NCBI GenBank assembly: GCA_910577515.1
Contig: CAJTLW010000001.1
Span: 62,001-126,000 of the forward strand
Direction: 5' to 3'
Source of the DNA: an uncultured Vampirovibrio sp.
Lineage (GTDB): Bacteria; Cyanobacteriota; Vampirovibrionia; Gastranaerophilales; Gastranaerophilaceae
Length of the DNA: 64,000 nucleotides
The notes beneath the pieces were generated by a model. It was not told the DNA's origin. It saw only the letters and a list, made by a program, of their open reading frames with translations, and did not search any database. Shown piece by piece: positions 35,877-44,100 of this stretch. The position numbers were made by a program, and so were the translations under genes. The first letter of the stretch is position 1. The number at the start of each line of letters is the position of its first letter.

Positions 35877-36719
35877 TTATCTTGTTCTTAATACCTTAAC
35901 TATTGCATCAATAAACATAAGAGCTATTTCTTCAATATATTGTTGTGTTGTAAGCCCATTTATAACGATATCAGCAATTTCCATTGTAGGACGAATATAT
36001 CTAAAAGCTGTCTGGTTGACATCATGGAACTGCATGTCCGCAGCTTTGCCGATTTTACCTCTTGTAACAGCGCGCGCATACCATCTTTCTTTTATGATTT
36101 CAAAAGGTGTATAAACATATATTTTAACATCTACGATATCGCGCATACATTCATTTAAAACGTATAATCCTTCATTTAAAATGATTTTTGCAGGTTTTTT
36201 GATAACTGAGTTTTTTTTGCTTTCGCAAGTTACAAAATCATAATAAGGTGAATAAACAGTTTCGCCGTTTTTAAGCTTAATTAAATGCTCTTTCATAAGG
36301 TTTAAATCAATAGCATCAGGCGTATCGAAACTAAAACCTGTTTTAAATAATTCTTCGTAGCTACCTGCCTCAATCAATTCTTTTGAAGCATCTTTATAAT
36401 AATCATCGCAACAAATAACAGTATAAGTATTATCTGTATCAGTTTTAATACAAGCTTTTGCGGTATTTTTAACCAAAGTGGTTTTTCCAGAAGCAGATTC
36501 GCCTGCAATAGACATTAAGAATGTAGAGTTTTTTTCTAAAATTGCTTTTCGGGCTATTTTAAAAATAAAAGCTTCATTTATTCTCAAAATTAAAGGCTGC
36601 TTTTGCTGTTTATCGTATGCAATAACTTCGCGGATATTCTCCAAAATCTTTGCAAGAAAAGGCATGTCATCCATTTTCATGTTTTGTGAAGTTTGATTTT
36701 CAAGATTGTTTGTACTCAT
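35877..36719 (-). CDS. Uridine kinase-like P-loop kinase
   Basis: A 280-aa protein with Walker A GESASGKTT at 73-81 and the PRK/uridine kinase layout: CCDDYYKDASKELIEAG, FDTPDAIDLNLMKEHL, YSPYYDFVTCESKK, and ILNEGLYVL. The N-terminal ~60 residues extend beyond the usual core. It probably phosphorylates uridine/cytidine or a related small molecule; the exact substrate is open. No Shine-Dalgarno seen. It is followed by its own terminator; an 83-aa gene lies upstream on the same strand. Confidence 0.8.
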   Translation of the reverse strand: MSTNNLENQTSQNMKMDDMPFLAKILENIREVIAYDKQQKQPLILRINEAFIFKIARKAILEKNSTFLMSIAGESASGKTTLVKNTAKACIKTDTDNTYTVICCDDYYKDASKELIEAGSYEELFKTGFSFDTPDAIDLNLMKEHLIKLKNGETVYSPYYDFVTCESKKNSVIKKPAKIILNEGLYVLNECMRDIVDVKIYVYTPFEIIKERWYARAVTRGKIGKAADMQFHDVNQTAFRYIRPTMEIADIVINGLTTQQYIEEIALMFIDAIVKVLRTR

Positions 36720-36778
36720 ACAAACATTTTACACTAAAAAAGAAACTGATTTCAGTCTAATTCATAAAATTTAACAAA

Positions 36779-37030
36779 TTATTCTTCAAAATTTATGATT
36801 TCATCCTGCTTTTTTGCTGCTTCTTCGATTAAAGAATAAGTCATATATGCGCCTGCTGCTATAGCTTTTGGGTCAAGTTCAGTTTTATTTGCAAGTTCAA
36901 TTATTGCTGAATTTAATTCAGGATTTTCTTCTTTTATATAATGTATCATTGATTTGCGCCAAGATGCAATATCAATAAGCATTTCATCCAAGATTTTATT
37001 ATAGTTTTCTACATCAATTTCTGGTAGCAT
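36779..37030 (-). CDS. Small hypothetical protein
   Basis: An 83-aa acidic helical protein (LPEIDVENYNKILDEM and ELDPKAIAAGAYMTYSLIEE). No recognised family. Its only Shine-Dalgarno-like sequence (AAGGA) directly abuts the ATG, so the true start might be the methionine at residue 17. Divergent from mnmA. Confidence 0.5.
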   Translation of the reverse strand: MLPEIDVENYNKILDEMLIDIASWRKSMIHYIKEENPELNSAIIELANKTELDPKAIAAGAYMTYSLIEEAAKKQDEIINFEE

Positions 37031-37087
37031 TCCTTGATTTTAAACCATTAAGGCTTATTGTGTCAATTTTTATGTTAAAATTTGCCT

Positions 37088-38176
37088 ATGAGAAAAAGTA
37101 TTGACAATAAAAATATTACCGTTCTTGTTGGTATTTCCGGCGGAGTAGACTCTGCAGTTTGTGCTTTAAAGCTAAAACAAGCTGGTTATCAGGTTGTTGG
37201 TGCTATGATGAAGGTTTATGATGGAGATATTAAAACCATTGCGAATTCTTGTTATGGTACTGATAAAAATAAAGAAATAGAGGATGCAAAAAAAATTTGC
37301 AGCAAAATTGGTATAGATTTTCATTTAATTGATTGTGCAGAGGCGTTTGATAAGTATGTTTTTAAAAAATTTAAAGAAGAATACAAATGTGGCAGAACGC
37401 CAAACCCTTGTGTATTATGCAATCCTTTAATTAAATTTGATATGTTTCCTTACCTTGCAAGAAAATCTGGTATTGAATTTGATAAATTTGCAACAGGACA
37501 TTATGCAAGGATTGAATATAGCAAAAAGCTTGATAAATTTCTCTTAAAACAGGGTATTAATCAGAAAAAAGACCAGAGTTATTTTCTCTACAAATTATCG
37601 CAAGAAAAATTAAAAAATATTCTTTTTCCTTTAGGAGAACTTGAAAAAGGGGAAGTGCGCTTCTTTGCAAAAGAAAACGGTTTAATTGTGCATGATAAAA
37701 CTGATAGTCAGGATTTTTACAAAGGAAACTATGCCGAAATCATTGATGCAAAGGAAAATCAGGGTAATATCAGGCATATTAACGGCAAAATTCTTGGAAT
37801 TCATAATGGTATATTTAATTACACAATCGGCCAAAGAAAGGGCCTAAAAATTGCCCATGAATATCCACTGTATGTAATTAAATTTGATTTAAATAAAAAC
37901 GAAGTAATCGTGGGTGAGAAGGAATACACATATTCTAAAGGGCTTTTTGCTAATGATATATGCTGGACTTTTTACGATGATATTCCTGATAAGCTTCATG
38001 CAAGTGCCAAAATCCGTTCTGCTGGCCAAAAAACTGAATGCTGCATATACAGGGAAGAAAATGGACTGAGGGTAGAATTTTTTGAATCACAAAATGCCAT
38101 AACGCCTGGACAGGCCGTTGTTTTTTATGATAATGACACTGTACTTGGTGGTGGTACAATTAAATATGCTTTATGA
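37088..38176 (+). CDS. mnmA: MnmA-type tRNA 2-thiolation enzyme lacking the third cysteine
   Basis: Starts at the ATG at 37088 (in-frame TTG 6 bases earlier). 362 aa. The PP-loop SGGVDS is at 17-22 and GRTPNPCVLCN holds the Cys-x-x-Cys pair C108/C111. ATGHYARIEYS and NYTIGQRKGL are also present. The segment that carries the second catalytic cysteine in E. coli MnmA (C199) reads TDSQDFYKGN here, with Tyr211 in that place. MnmA makes 2-thiouridine at U34 of Lys, Glu and Gln tRNAs. This may be a cysteine-poor subgroup or a paralogue. A bidirectional terminator follows. Confidence 0.85.
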   Translation: MRKSIDNKNITVLVGISGGVDSAVCALKLKQAGYQVVGAMMKVYDGDIKTIANSCYGTDKNKEIEDAKKICSKIGIDFHLIDCAEAFDKYVFKKFKEEYKCGRTPNPCVLCNPLIKFDMFPYLARKSGIEFDKFATGHYARIEYSKKLDKFLLKQGINQKKDQSYFLYKLSQEKLKNILFPLGELEKGEVRFFAKENGLIVHDKTDSQDFYKGNYAEIIDAKENQGNIRHINGKILGIHNGIFNYTIGQRKGLKIAHEYPLYVIKFDLNKNEVIVGEKEYTYSKGLFANDICWTFYDDIPDKLHASAKIRSAGQKTECCIYREENGLRVEFFESQNAITPGQAVVFYDNDTVLGGGTIKYAL

Positions 38177-38216
38177 ATTTGAATTAAATTTGTAATATTT
38201 AATAATGAATTGTAAA

Positions 38217-38243
38217 AAAGCAGGGTTTTTACTACCCTGCTTT
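38217..38243. terminator. Bidirectional terminator between mnmA and the Ser-Asp repeat gene
   Basis: Perfect 10-bp stem AAAGCAGGGT/ACCCTGCTTT with A/T runs on both sides, between two convergent genes. Confidence 0.85.
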
Positions 38244-38262
38244 AATTTGTTGTTTTTGAAAT

Positions 38263-41118
38263 CTATAGAGCGTCGTTACCGCCTCTTATGCCGCCATCTC
38301 CGGCATTGCTGTTACTTGAAGAGTCATCAACATCGTTGCTGGTATCTGTATCAGTATCCGTATCAGTGTCGGAATCTGAATCTGAATCTGAATCTGAGTC
38401 AGAATCAGTATCGGTGTCGGTATCCGTATCTGAGTCAGTGTCAGTATCACTGTCTGTATCAGTGTCTGAATCACTATCGGTATCTGAATCTAGGCTATCA
38501 TCTGAAGCAAATCCTCCTGAAGAAGCACCATCGTCACTTGGTCCATCACCATCGCCATCACAGTCTGTATCCGTGTCAGAGTCACTGTCAATATCAGAAT
38601 CCGTGTCAGTATCCGTATCTGAGTCAGTGTCAGTATCGCTGTCACTATCTGTATCAGTATCGGTGTCGGTATCAGTATCTGAATCACTGTCTGTATCAGA
38701 ATCACCAGGCAACTCTATTCCTGGATTGCCAGGACGAACATCGTCATCATTATCTGTATCTGTATCGCTGTCGGTATCAGTATCTGAATCAGAGTCACTA
38801 TCAGTGTCTGAATCTGAGTCTGAGTCTGTATCAGTATCAGTGTCACTATCTATATCTGTGTCGGAGTCAGAATCACTATCACTATCAGAATCTGAGTCTG
38901 AATCGCTATCACTATCGCTGTCTGAATCTGAATCAGAGTCACTATCAGTGTCTGTATCTGAATCTGAGTCTGAGTCCACATCTGTATCGGAGTCTGTATC
39001 AGTATCAGTGTCACTATCTATATCTGTGTCGGAGTCAGAATCACTATCACTATCAGAATCTGAGTCTGAATCGCTATCACTATCGCTGTCTGAATCTGAA
39101 TCAGAGTCACTATCAGTGTCTGTATCTGAATCTGAGTCTGAGTCCACATCTGTATCGGAGTCTGTATCAGTATCAGTGTCGGTGTCTGAGTCTATATCAG
39201 TGTCAGAATCACTATCTGTATCATTGTCGGTTTTTTCGTTGGTTTTATCTGCAACAATAATGGCTCTGCCAACACGAATATGTGTAGGTTCAATTGTTAT
39301 TGTTAAGCCCTTTCCGTCAGGATCAGTTATTGTCAGCTTCCCTTCTTCATCATAAAGTTCAATAGCTAAAGCTTTATCCCAGTTTAATGAAGCAAAGTGT
39401 TGGAGGAAGTTATCAAGATTGCCATCGGCATATTTATCAATAGCATAAGTGATTAATGCGAGAACCTGAGCCTCAAATTCTTCAGGAGTTTTGGCATCAA
39501 CATCTTTCATTCCTGCTTCTAAATCTGCTGCAATTGAGCTATCTGTAATATCATAGGCACCAAATAAACTAAAATCTCCATCAATAGTTTGCGGGGCTGC
39601 AAAAACATGCGGGTTGCTTTGAATAAAGCTCATCATGTGAGCAGTTGCGAAGTTTTGTGCAGTTTGATCTTTAATATTGAAATGTTCAACGCCATCTTCA
39701 TCTGTATACATAAATGCTTCGTTTGTTCTTGTATCATAGAAGAATTTAAGTACATCGTTTAAGCAGGTAATGTCATTGGGTTTTGCAAAATTAGGATCGA
39801 TTGCTGCAGGTAGCTGCATTTCTCTTACGCTCTCACCATCTATCGGGCAAATTGGAGAAATACTGTAAATAGTTGAACCTGCTTTGTAGTCGTATTTTGC
39901 ATTATTGTTATCGTAAACAATTGTGTTGATAACAATGTTGTCGGGTATGTATAAGCCCTCAATGCTTTCAAGACCAAGAAGTACTTCTACTCTTGCATCA
40001 TCATCAAGAACATTGATTTTGTCACCTTCGCGCAAATCGCCTGTTTTAACTTCAATAATATGAGCGTTTTCAGGAGCCGTAGCTATTTTTCTTAAGATGG
40101 CATCAAAATCTGTATCAAAATCTTTATCGTTGACATCAAGGTGTAGTATATCGATAATTCCATCTTTAAGATTTGAATATTGGCCTTCTTTAAGTTTATC
40201 GCTATTTGAAATAATATCTATTCTGGTATCTGCTTCATCAGGTGCAAATTGTTTTTGTATAACCCTATTTGCAACTTTGTTATCCGTTTTATCCATATCT
40301 GCATAAGGGATTTCGAAGCTTGGAACAATAACTCTTGTGCTTGTTAATAAATCTTTGCCAGAGAAAAGCACTGTATCAGCTATTTCATCTGGAGTTAATT
40401 CATCAATAGAATCAACCTTGTTTACAGTTGTGATTAATGCAACAAGTTCAGGGTTTGATTGTAGATATTTATCAATTGTGGCATGAAAAGCACCTTCGGT
40501 ATCTACATCTGCATCTTCATCAATGGCGCTGTTGCCTATACCATGAGCTTTATAAGTACCTTCGTAATCATAATTTGCTCTCTCAATTAACTGCCTCAAG
40601 GTTGCACCAATACGTGGGTCATCATCTTTTTCTGCTTCTTCAGAAGAGACAATATTTTGCATAACGACGCCTTCGGGTAAGCCATGTGGCTTGAATTCAA
40701 CAATTTTTAATGTATTGCCTTCAGGTAAAAATATATCGTTAACTGTATCATAATCTTCAAGTATATCTGCTGCAGTGGTACCGGTAAATGTTTCAATATA
40801 AGCAGATGGCGGTGTAGTTGATGACGGCGTTTGTGTAGGTGTCGTAGCAGTGTTTGTGGCAGCCCCGGTCCCACCAAATATACTTGAAATTGCGTATGCC
40901 GCACCGGTAAGTGTAGCAGCTATAGTTCCGCCAATACCTGCAGTCTTACCCGGGTTTTGTTTTACCCAAGGCATCATCTTACCTTTTCCGCTGAAATTCA
41001 CTGTATCTTGTCGCAGATCCGAATTTAAAGCGCGTGAAGCAAGATAATCAGTTTTTTTGATTGAATTATTCTTATCTGATAAATTATTTTGGTTATTAGA
41101 AAATAAACCGATTTTCAT
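38263..41118 (-). CDS. Giant Ser-Asp repeat protein with N-terminal FSGK motif
   Basis: A 951-aa protein. The N-terminus starts MKIGLF and carries DTVNFSGKGK (F42-S43-G44-K45), the recurrent window motif. A single hydrophobic segment at about 60-82 (GIGGTIAATLTGAAYAISSIFG) follows. Residues about 83-620 are an unrecognised globular region. From about 627 to 930 the protein is a Ser-Asp/Thr-Asp dipeptide repeat, interrupted by proline/glycine linkers (NPGIELPG; a GDGDGPSDDGASSGG stretch). SD repeats in other bacteria form stiff, Ca2+-binding stalks of surface proteins. No sortase signal is seen. GGGAGAA precedes the ATG. Confidence 0.75.
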   Translation of the reverse strand: MKIGLFSNNQNNLSDKNNSIKKTDYLASRALNSDLRQDTVNFSGKGKMMPWVKQNPGKTAGIGGTIAATLTGAAYAISSIFGGTGAATNTATTPTQTPSSTTPPSAYIETFTGTTAADILEDYDTVNDIFLPEGNTLKIVEFKPHGLPEGVVMQNIVSSEEAEKDDDPRIGATLRQLIERANYDYEGTYKAHGIGNSAIDEDADVDTEGAFHATIDKYLQSNPELVALITTVNKVDSIDELTPDEIADTVLFSGKDLLTSTRVIVPSFEIPYADMDKTDNKVANRVIQKQFAPDEADTRIDIISNSDKLKEGQYSNLKDGIIDILHLDVNDKDFDTDFDAILRKIATAPENAHIIEVKTGDLREGDKINVLDDDARVEVLLGLESIEGLYIPDNIVINTIVYDNNNAKYDYKAGSTIYSISPICPIDGESVREMQLPAAIDPNFAKPNDITCLNDVLKFFYDTRTNEAFMYTDEDGVEHFNIKDQTAQNFATAHMMSFIQSNPHVFAAPQTIDGDFSLFGAYDITDSSIAADLEAGMKDVDAKTPEEFEAQVLALITYAIDKYADGNLDNFLQHFASLNWDKALAIELYDEEGKLTITDPDGKGLTITIEPTHIRVGRAIIVADKTNEKTDNDTDSDSDTDIDSDTDTDTDTDSDTDVDSDSDSDTDTDSDSDSDSDSDSDSDSDSDSDSDSDSDSDTDIDSDTDTDTDSDTDVDSDSDSDTDTDSDSDSDSDSDSDSDSDSDSDSDSDSDSDTDIDSDTDTDTDSDSDSDTDSDSDSDTDTDSDTDTDNDDDVRPGNPGIELPGDSDTDSDSDTDTDTDTDTDSDSDTDTDSDTDTDTDSDIDSDSDTDTDCDGDGDGPSDDGASSGGFASDDSLDSDTDSDSDTDTDSDTDTDSDTDTDTDTDSDSDSDSDSDSDTDTDTDTDTSNDVDDSSSNSNAGDGGIRGGNDAL
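38822..39180. repeat. 168-bp tandem repeat in the Ser-Asp region
   Basis: 38822-38989 is repeated at 38990-39157, then a 23-bp partial third copy to 39180. The copies look identical base for base over 168 bp (56 codons), far closer than the degenerate SD codons around them, so this is a recent in-frame duplication. Confidence 0.85.
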
Positions 41119-41233
41119 TGTGTTCTCCCAAGTAAAATATGTGTGTAGTTGTTATATTTATACTAAATTTAATGCGCAAAAAGTAAAAAATTTGTTATTA
41201 TTTTCAGCATGAAAATTAAAATTTTTACAAAAC

Positions 41234-42514
41234 TTAATATTTATTTTTCAATTTGTATAGATATTTAGCAAGACCTTCTCCCATAGACATACAACTTTTT
41301 TGTATTCTAAGAGCTGCTTGTGCTTCAAATTCTGCACCAAGGTTTCTTCCACAGACAAATAAGTTGTTAAAATCTTCGCATATTAGTGTTTCAACAGGTA
41401 AGTAATATCTTTTTACAGTTTTTAAAGTTGAACTATTTTGCGCATTTGAATGTATATCAACAGGGTAATCGGCTGTTAAAACGGTATTTTTAAAGGTTTT
41501 CGATAATGTTATATCAGACAATGAATAGATATATTTGGTTTTAGGACGTTTTGAAACCCTAACTCCGGTCATATCTGCTATTTGGGATATAAATGAATTT
41601 TCAAAACCATTGAAATATTGCTTTACAAAATTATGAAGTCTGTAAATTGCTTCTCTTGCCTCTATTAATGCATTGCTAAAGCCTAAAAAGTCGTCACTAC
41701 ATCTATCTTGGAGTCGTGGACAGTTAAATGCAAGGCTGTTTGGCATATTTGCAAGTGTAAATACCTGAAAATAAGCAGTATCAGAGAATTTTAATATATT
41801 ATTTTGAACTGCATCCTCAAATAGCGGTCTTAAGGCCCAGTTTTTAGAGGTATCGAACGTGTAAGCAGTGGATAAGTGAATATCCTTATCTATTTTGCAA
41901 GAAGTTGTTACGCTTCTGTCTTTATCAAGCGTCATAATTTGATTTGAAAATTTTTCCAAATCAATATTTGAAACTATAAAACGAAGTGAAGATGGCTGTG
42001 TTTTTTCTTTGTCATCAATAAAATTGCAATTTAAAAATTCACAAAAATTCGATTCACCTGTTGCATCTACATAATATTTCGAATAGATATGTATCGATAA
42101 TATTTTTGATTTTATTTGAACGGATTCGATAATTTTAGAATTATTATTTATATGTTTATCTATCAATTCGGCTTCAAACAGAATATCTACGCCAGCATCC
42201 TTTAGCATTTTTTCAAATACTATTTTTAAAAGCACGGGGTTAAACCAACCATCATTGTCATCCTCGTATGTTATTTGTGCATTGTATTTTTTTGCATATT
42301 TAATTAATTCTTTATAAAAATCCGTATTAATATCGCAAGAGCTGCTTTTCATCATAGGAACTACCAGAGCGCCTGTAATTTGGCCGCCAAGGTAGTTATT
42401 TTTTTCAACAATGAGTGTTTTTAAGCCAAGTTTAGCGGCAGTATAAGCTGCGCTAATTCCTGCAGGTCCTCCACCAAATATTACAACATCGTATTTTTTA
42501 GTAGTATTTTCCAT
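41234..42514 (-). CDS. FAD-dependent oxidoreductase
   Basis: A 426-aa protein of the FAD_oxidored type. The N-terminal dinucleotide-binding motif is VVIFGGGPAGISAAYTAAKLG, followed by EKNNYLGGQITGALVVPM. The C-terminus has the FAD-contacting LFVCGRNLGAEFEAQAALRIQ. Substrate unknown. No signal peptide or Fe-S motif. It lies alone, divergent from the NarL-type regulator across a 444-bp AT-rich gap. Confidence 0.85.
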   Translation of the reverse strand: MENTTKKYDVVIFGGGPAGISAAYTAAKLGLKTLIVEKNNYLGGQITGALVVPMMKSSSCDINTDFYKELIKYAKKYNAQITYEDDNDGWFNPVLLKIVFEKMLKDAGVDILFEAELIDKHINNNSKIIESVQIKSKILSIHIYSKYYVDATGESNFCEFLNCNFIDDKEKTQPSSLRFIVSNIDLEKFSNQIMTLDKDRSVTTSCKIDKDIHLSTAYTFDTSKNWALRPLFEDAVQNNILKFSDTAYFQVFTLANMPNSLAFNCPRLQDRCSDDFLGFSNALIEAREAIYRLHNFVKQYFNGFENSFISQIADMTGVRVSKRPKTKYIYSLSDITLSKTFKNTVLTADYPVDIHSNAQNSSTLKTVKRYYLPVETLICEDFNNLFVCGRNLGAEFEAQAALRIQKSCMSMGEGLAKYLYKLKNKY

Positions 42515-42958
42515 TGTAATATCAATTTTACATTAAATAAAGATAATGGAAAAATCTGTAATATTTGATTAAAACTTTATAGCCTTATAAGGGAATATAA
42601 AATAATATGATAATAGTATTATCATATTACGTAAATAAATTTTCTATACTGCACAATATTTTTTGTCAGAAAACTGAATAATGTGTATTTTAACCTTATT
42701 TTAGTAATATTCGATATGTAATTATAATGTATATTATGTAAAATAACATAAAAAATACATACGGGATAAAATTATAATTATTATGTTTTCATATAATCAT
42801 ATAAGTAATTCTGTGCGTTTGAAATTAAAACCATATTCATATTCAAATTAAACTTTATTTTGCTTTAATAATATATCCCCTTAGAGCAGACTGTATAATG
42901 AATTTGCTTTTTTCTTTTACTAAACTCTAAATAATATTTTAGAAAAATCGGAGAAAAA
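42515..42958. other. AT-rich regulatory gap upstream of the response regulator
   Basis: This 444-bp gap has no convincing gene. It holds a perfect 27-bp palindrome (42603-42629), an imperfect AT-rich inverted repeat (ATGTAT at 42727-42732 against ATACAT at 42755-42760), and a TATAAT at 42894-42899 that could be the -10 of the regulator gene although no good -35 is present. Confidence 0.5.
42603..42629. promoter_or_regulatory. Perfect palindrome, candidate operator
   Basis: TAATATGATAAT-AGT-ATTATCATATTA, 12 bp each arm. Its core GATAAT-N3-ATTATC recurs at 43713-43727 on the other side of the regulator gene. A protein-binding dyad is likely; the binding protein is not known. Confidence 0.5.
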
Positions 42959-43660
42959 ATGTATAATACAATTCAAGAAAAACCAGCGCAAGAAAAAAAT
43001 AAAATAAGAATTTTACTTGCTGATGATCATAAGTTAATTAGAGTGGGGCTTAAAAGCCTTTTTACAAAGTTTGATGATATGGCAGTTGTGTCTGAAGCTG
43101 AAAATGGTAAAGATGCGGTTGAAAAAATTAAAACACAACATCCAGATGTCGCTATTTTAGATTTAATTTTAGGAGATATCACAGGTATTGATGTTGTAAA
43201 GCGCATTGGTGAAGAAAGCCCTGGCACAAAAATTATTATTTTAACTTCTCATATCAAAGATACAGATGTCACAGAATCGCTCAAAGCTGGTGTTAGTGCT
43301 TATGTGCTAAAAGATATCAACAGCGAAACACTTGTTATGATAGTTAGAACAATATCTGAGGGGGCAATTTGGATTGATCCAAAAGCGGTGACAATTTTAA
43401 GAAATGCTCATAATTCAAGCATTATCCCTCAAAAAACTTGCAGTAGAGCAAATTTTAAAGCTCAGCATTCGAATTTAACAGAGAGAGAATATGAAGTGTT
43501 AAAGCTTGTAGTTGATGGTAAATCAAATTTAGAAATTGCTAAAGCCCTTAATATAAGCGAGCATACGTCTAAAGCGCATGTCTGCAATATTATTCAAAAA
43601 CTTTTGGTTGATGATAGAACACAGGCTGCAGTTAAAGCTATAAAAGAAGGTCTTGTTTAA
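42959..43660 (+). CDS. NarL/FixJ-family response regulator (orphan)
   Basis: A 233-aa protein. Receiver domain at 15-130 with the acidic pair D22/D23 (ADDHK) and phosphoacceptor D68 (VAILDLILGD). C-terminal LuxR-type helix-turn-helix: LTEREYEVLKLVVDGKSNLE, then IAKALNISEHTSKAHV. Closely related to the regulator at 58311-58976 (both end with a (V/E)DRTQAA block). No histidine kinase gene adjoins it, so it is an orphan. GGAG precedes the ATG. Matching dyads on both sides may be its own binding sites. Confidence 0.92.
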   Translation: MYNTIQEKPAQEKNKIRILLADDHKLIRVGLKSLFTKFDDMAVVSEAENGKDAVEKIKTQHPDVAILDLILGDITGIDVVKRIGEESPGTKIIILTSHIKDTDVTESLKAGVSAYVLKDINSETLVMIVRTISEGAIWIDPKAVTILRNAHNSSIIPQKTCSRANFKAQHSNLTEREYEVLKLVVDGKSNLEIAKALNISEHTSKAHVCNIIQKLLVDDRTQAAVKAIKEGLV

Positions 43661-43712
43661 AATTTTATCAATATATTTCGAATAGATAGCTAGTGATAAA
43701 ATTAGATTTAAA

Positions 43713-43727
43713 GATAATATTATTATC
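43713..43727. promoter_or_regulatory. Dyad GATAAT-N3-ATTATC, second copy
   Basis: Identical at 14 of 15 positions to the core of the palindrome at 42609-42623. It ends 66 bp upstream of the -35 box of the small RNA promoter. Confidence 0.45.
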
Positions 43728-43793
43728 AGTATAATACGAAAAGAAATATATTGATAATAATAAAAAGTAATTTATTTAAAAAATTTTAAAAAA

Positions 43794-43822
43794 TTGGCAA
43801 AAAAATAAAAAACTACTATAAT
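43794..43822 (+). promoter_or_regulatory. Near-consensus promoter of candidate small RNA
   Basis: TTGGCA (43794-43799), exactly 17 bp, TATAAT (43817-43822). The predicted start is about 43829-43830. No open reading frame lies downstream on this strand before the terminator-like hairpin at 43952. Confidence 0.65.
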
Positions 43823-43828
43823 ATTTTT

Positions 43829-43985
43829 AAAGGTTACATTTTAAAACAGTGCATTACTTGCATTGTTTTCTGCATTTTGTATAATTTGCAGAAAAATCGG
43901 TTACAAATCAGCACCCTTTGGAAAGTTGTTTATTGTTATAATTTACTGATAGCGGCATAAAATACTATGCCGCACCGATTTTTGT
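43829..43985 (+). ncRNA. Candidate ~155-nt structured small RNA
   Basis: Lies in the 440-bp gap between two convergent genes, downstream of a strong promoter. Hairpins: AAAACAGTGCA/TGCATTGTTTT (43843-43869, one G-U), TTTTCTGCA/TGCAGAAAA (43866-43895) which partly competes with it, and GCGGCATA/TATGCCGC (43952-43973). AAAAATCGGT (43892-43901) can also pair with ACCGATTTTT (43974-43983), whose T run would act in termination. It does not match 6S, SRP, tmRNA or RNase P RNA as I know them. Apart from this unit and the flanking dyad and terminator I see nothing in 43661-44100. Confidence 0.5.
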
Positions 43986-44042
43986 AATTATAATACTATA
44001 CAGCAGTTATATGTGCTTTTTAGCCCGTTTATATAATAAAGA

Positions 44043-44069
44043 CACCCGCAAATATTGATTTTACGGGTG
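44043..44069 (-). terminator. Probable terminator of the starch-synthase-like gene
   Basis: CACCCG/CGGGTG stem with a 15-nt loop and a T-rich tail on the minus strand, 31 bp past the stop codon. Confidence 0.5.
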
Positions 44070-44100
44070 CCAAATATTAAAAAGTGATTATTGGTGTATT

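Noticed and set aside
35858..35880. TTTA tandem microsatellite as a phase-variation switch
   Set aside because: It lies at and beyond the stop codon of the kinase-like gene, where length changes would have little effect.
38822..39180. Possible CRISPR-like direct repeats
   Set aside because: The units are in-frame coding repeats of 168 bp with no unique spacers and no cas genes nearby.
38205..39355. Long plus-strand open frames rich in Ser-Val-Ser-Glu or Tyr-Gln-Cys opposite the SD repeats
   Set aside because: They are mirror frames forced by the repetitive SD codons on the minus strand, with no ribosome site and no plausible protein.
43829..43985. 6S RNA, SRP RNA, tmRNA or RNase P RNA as identity of the small RNA
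   Set aside because: I do not see the conserved landmarks of any of these (closed-bubble hairpin, GGAAG-type loop, tRNA-like ends, or P4 helix).
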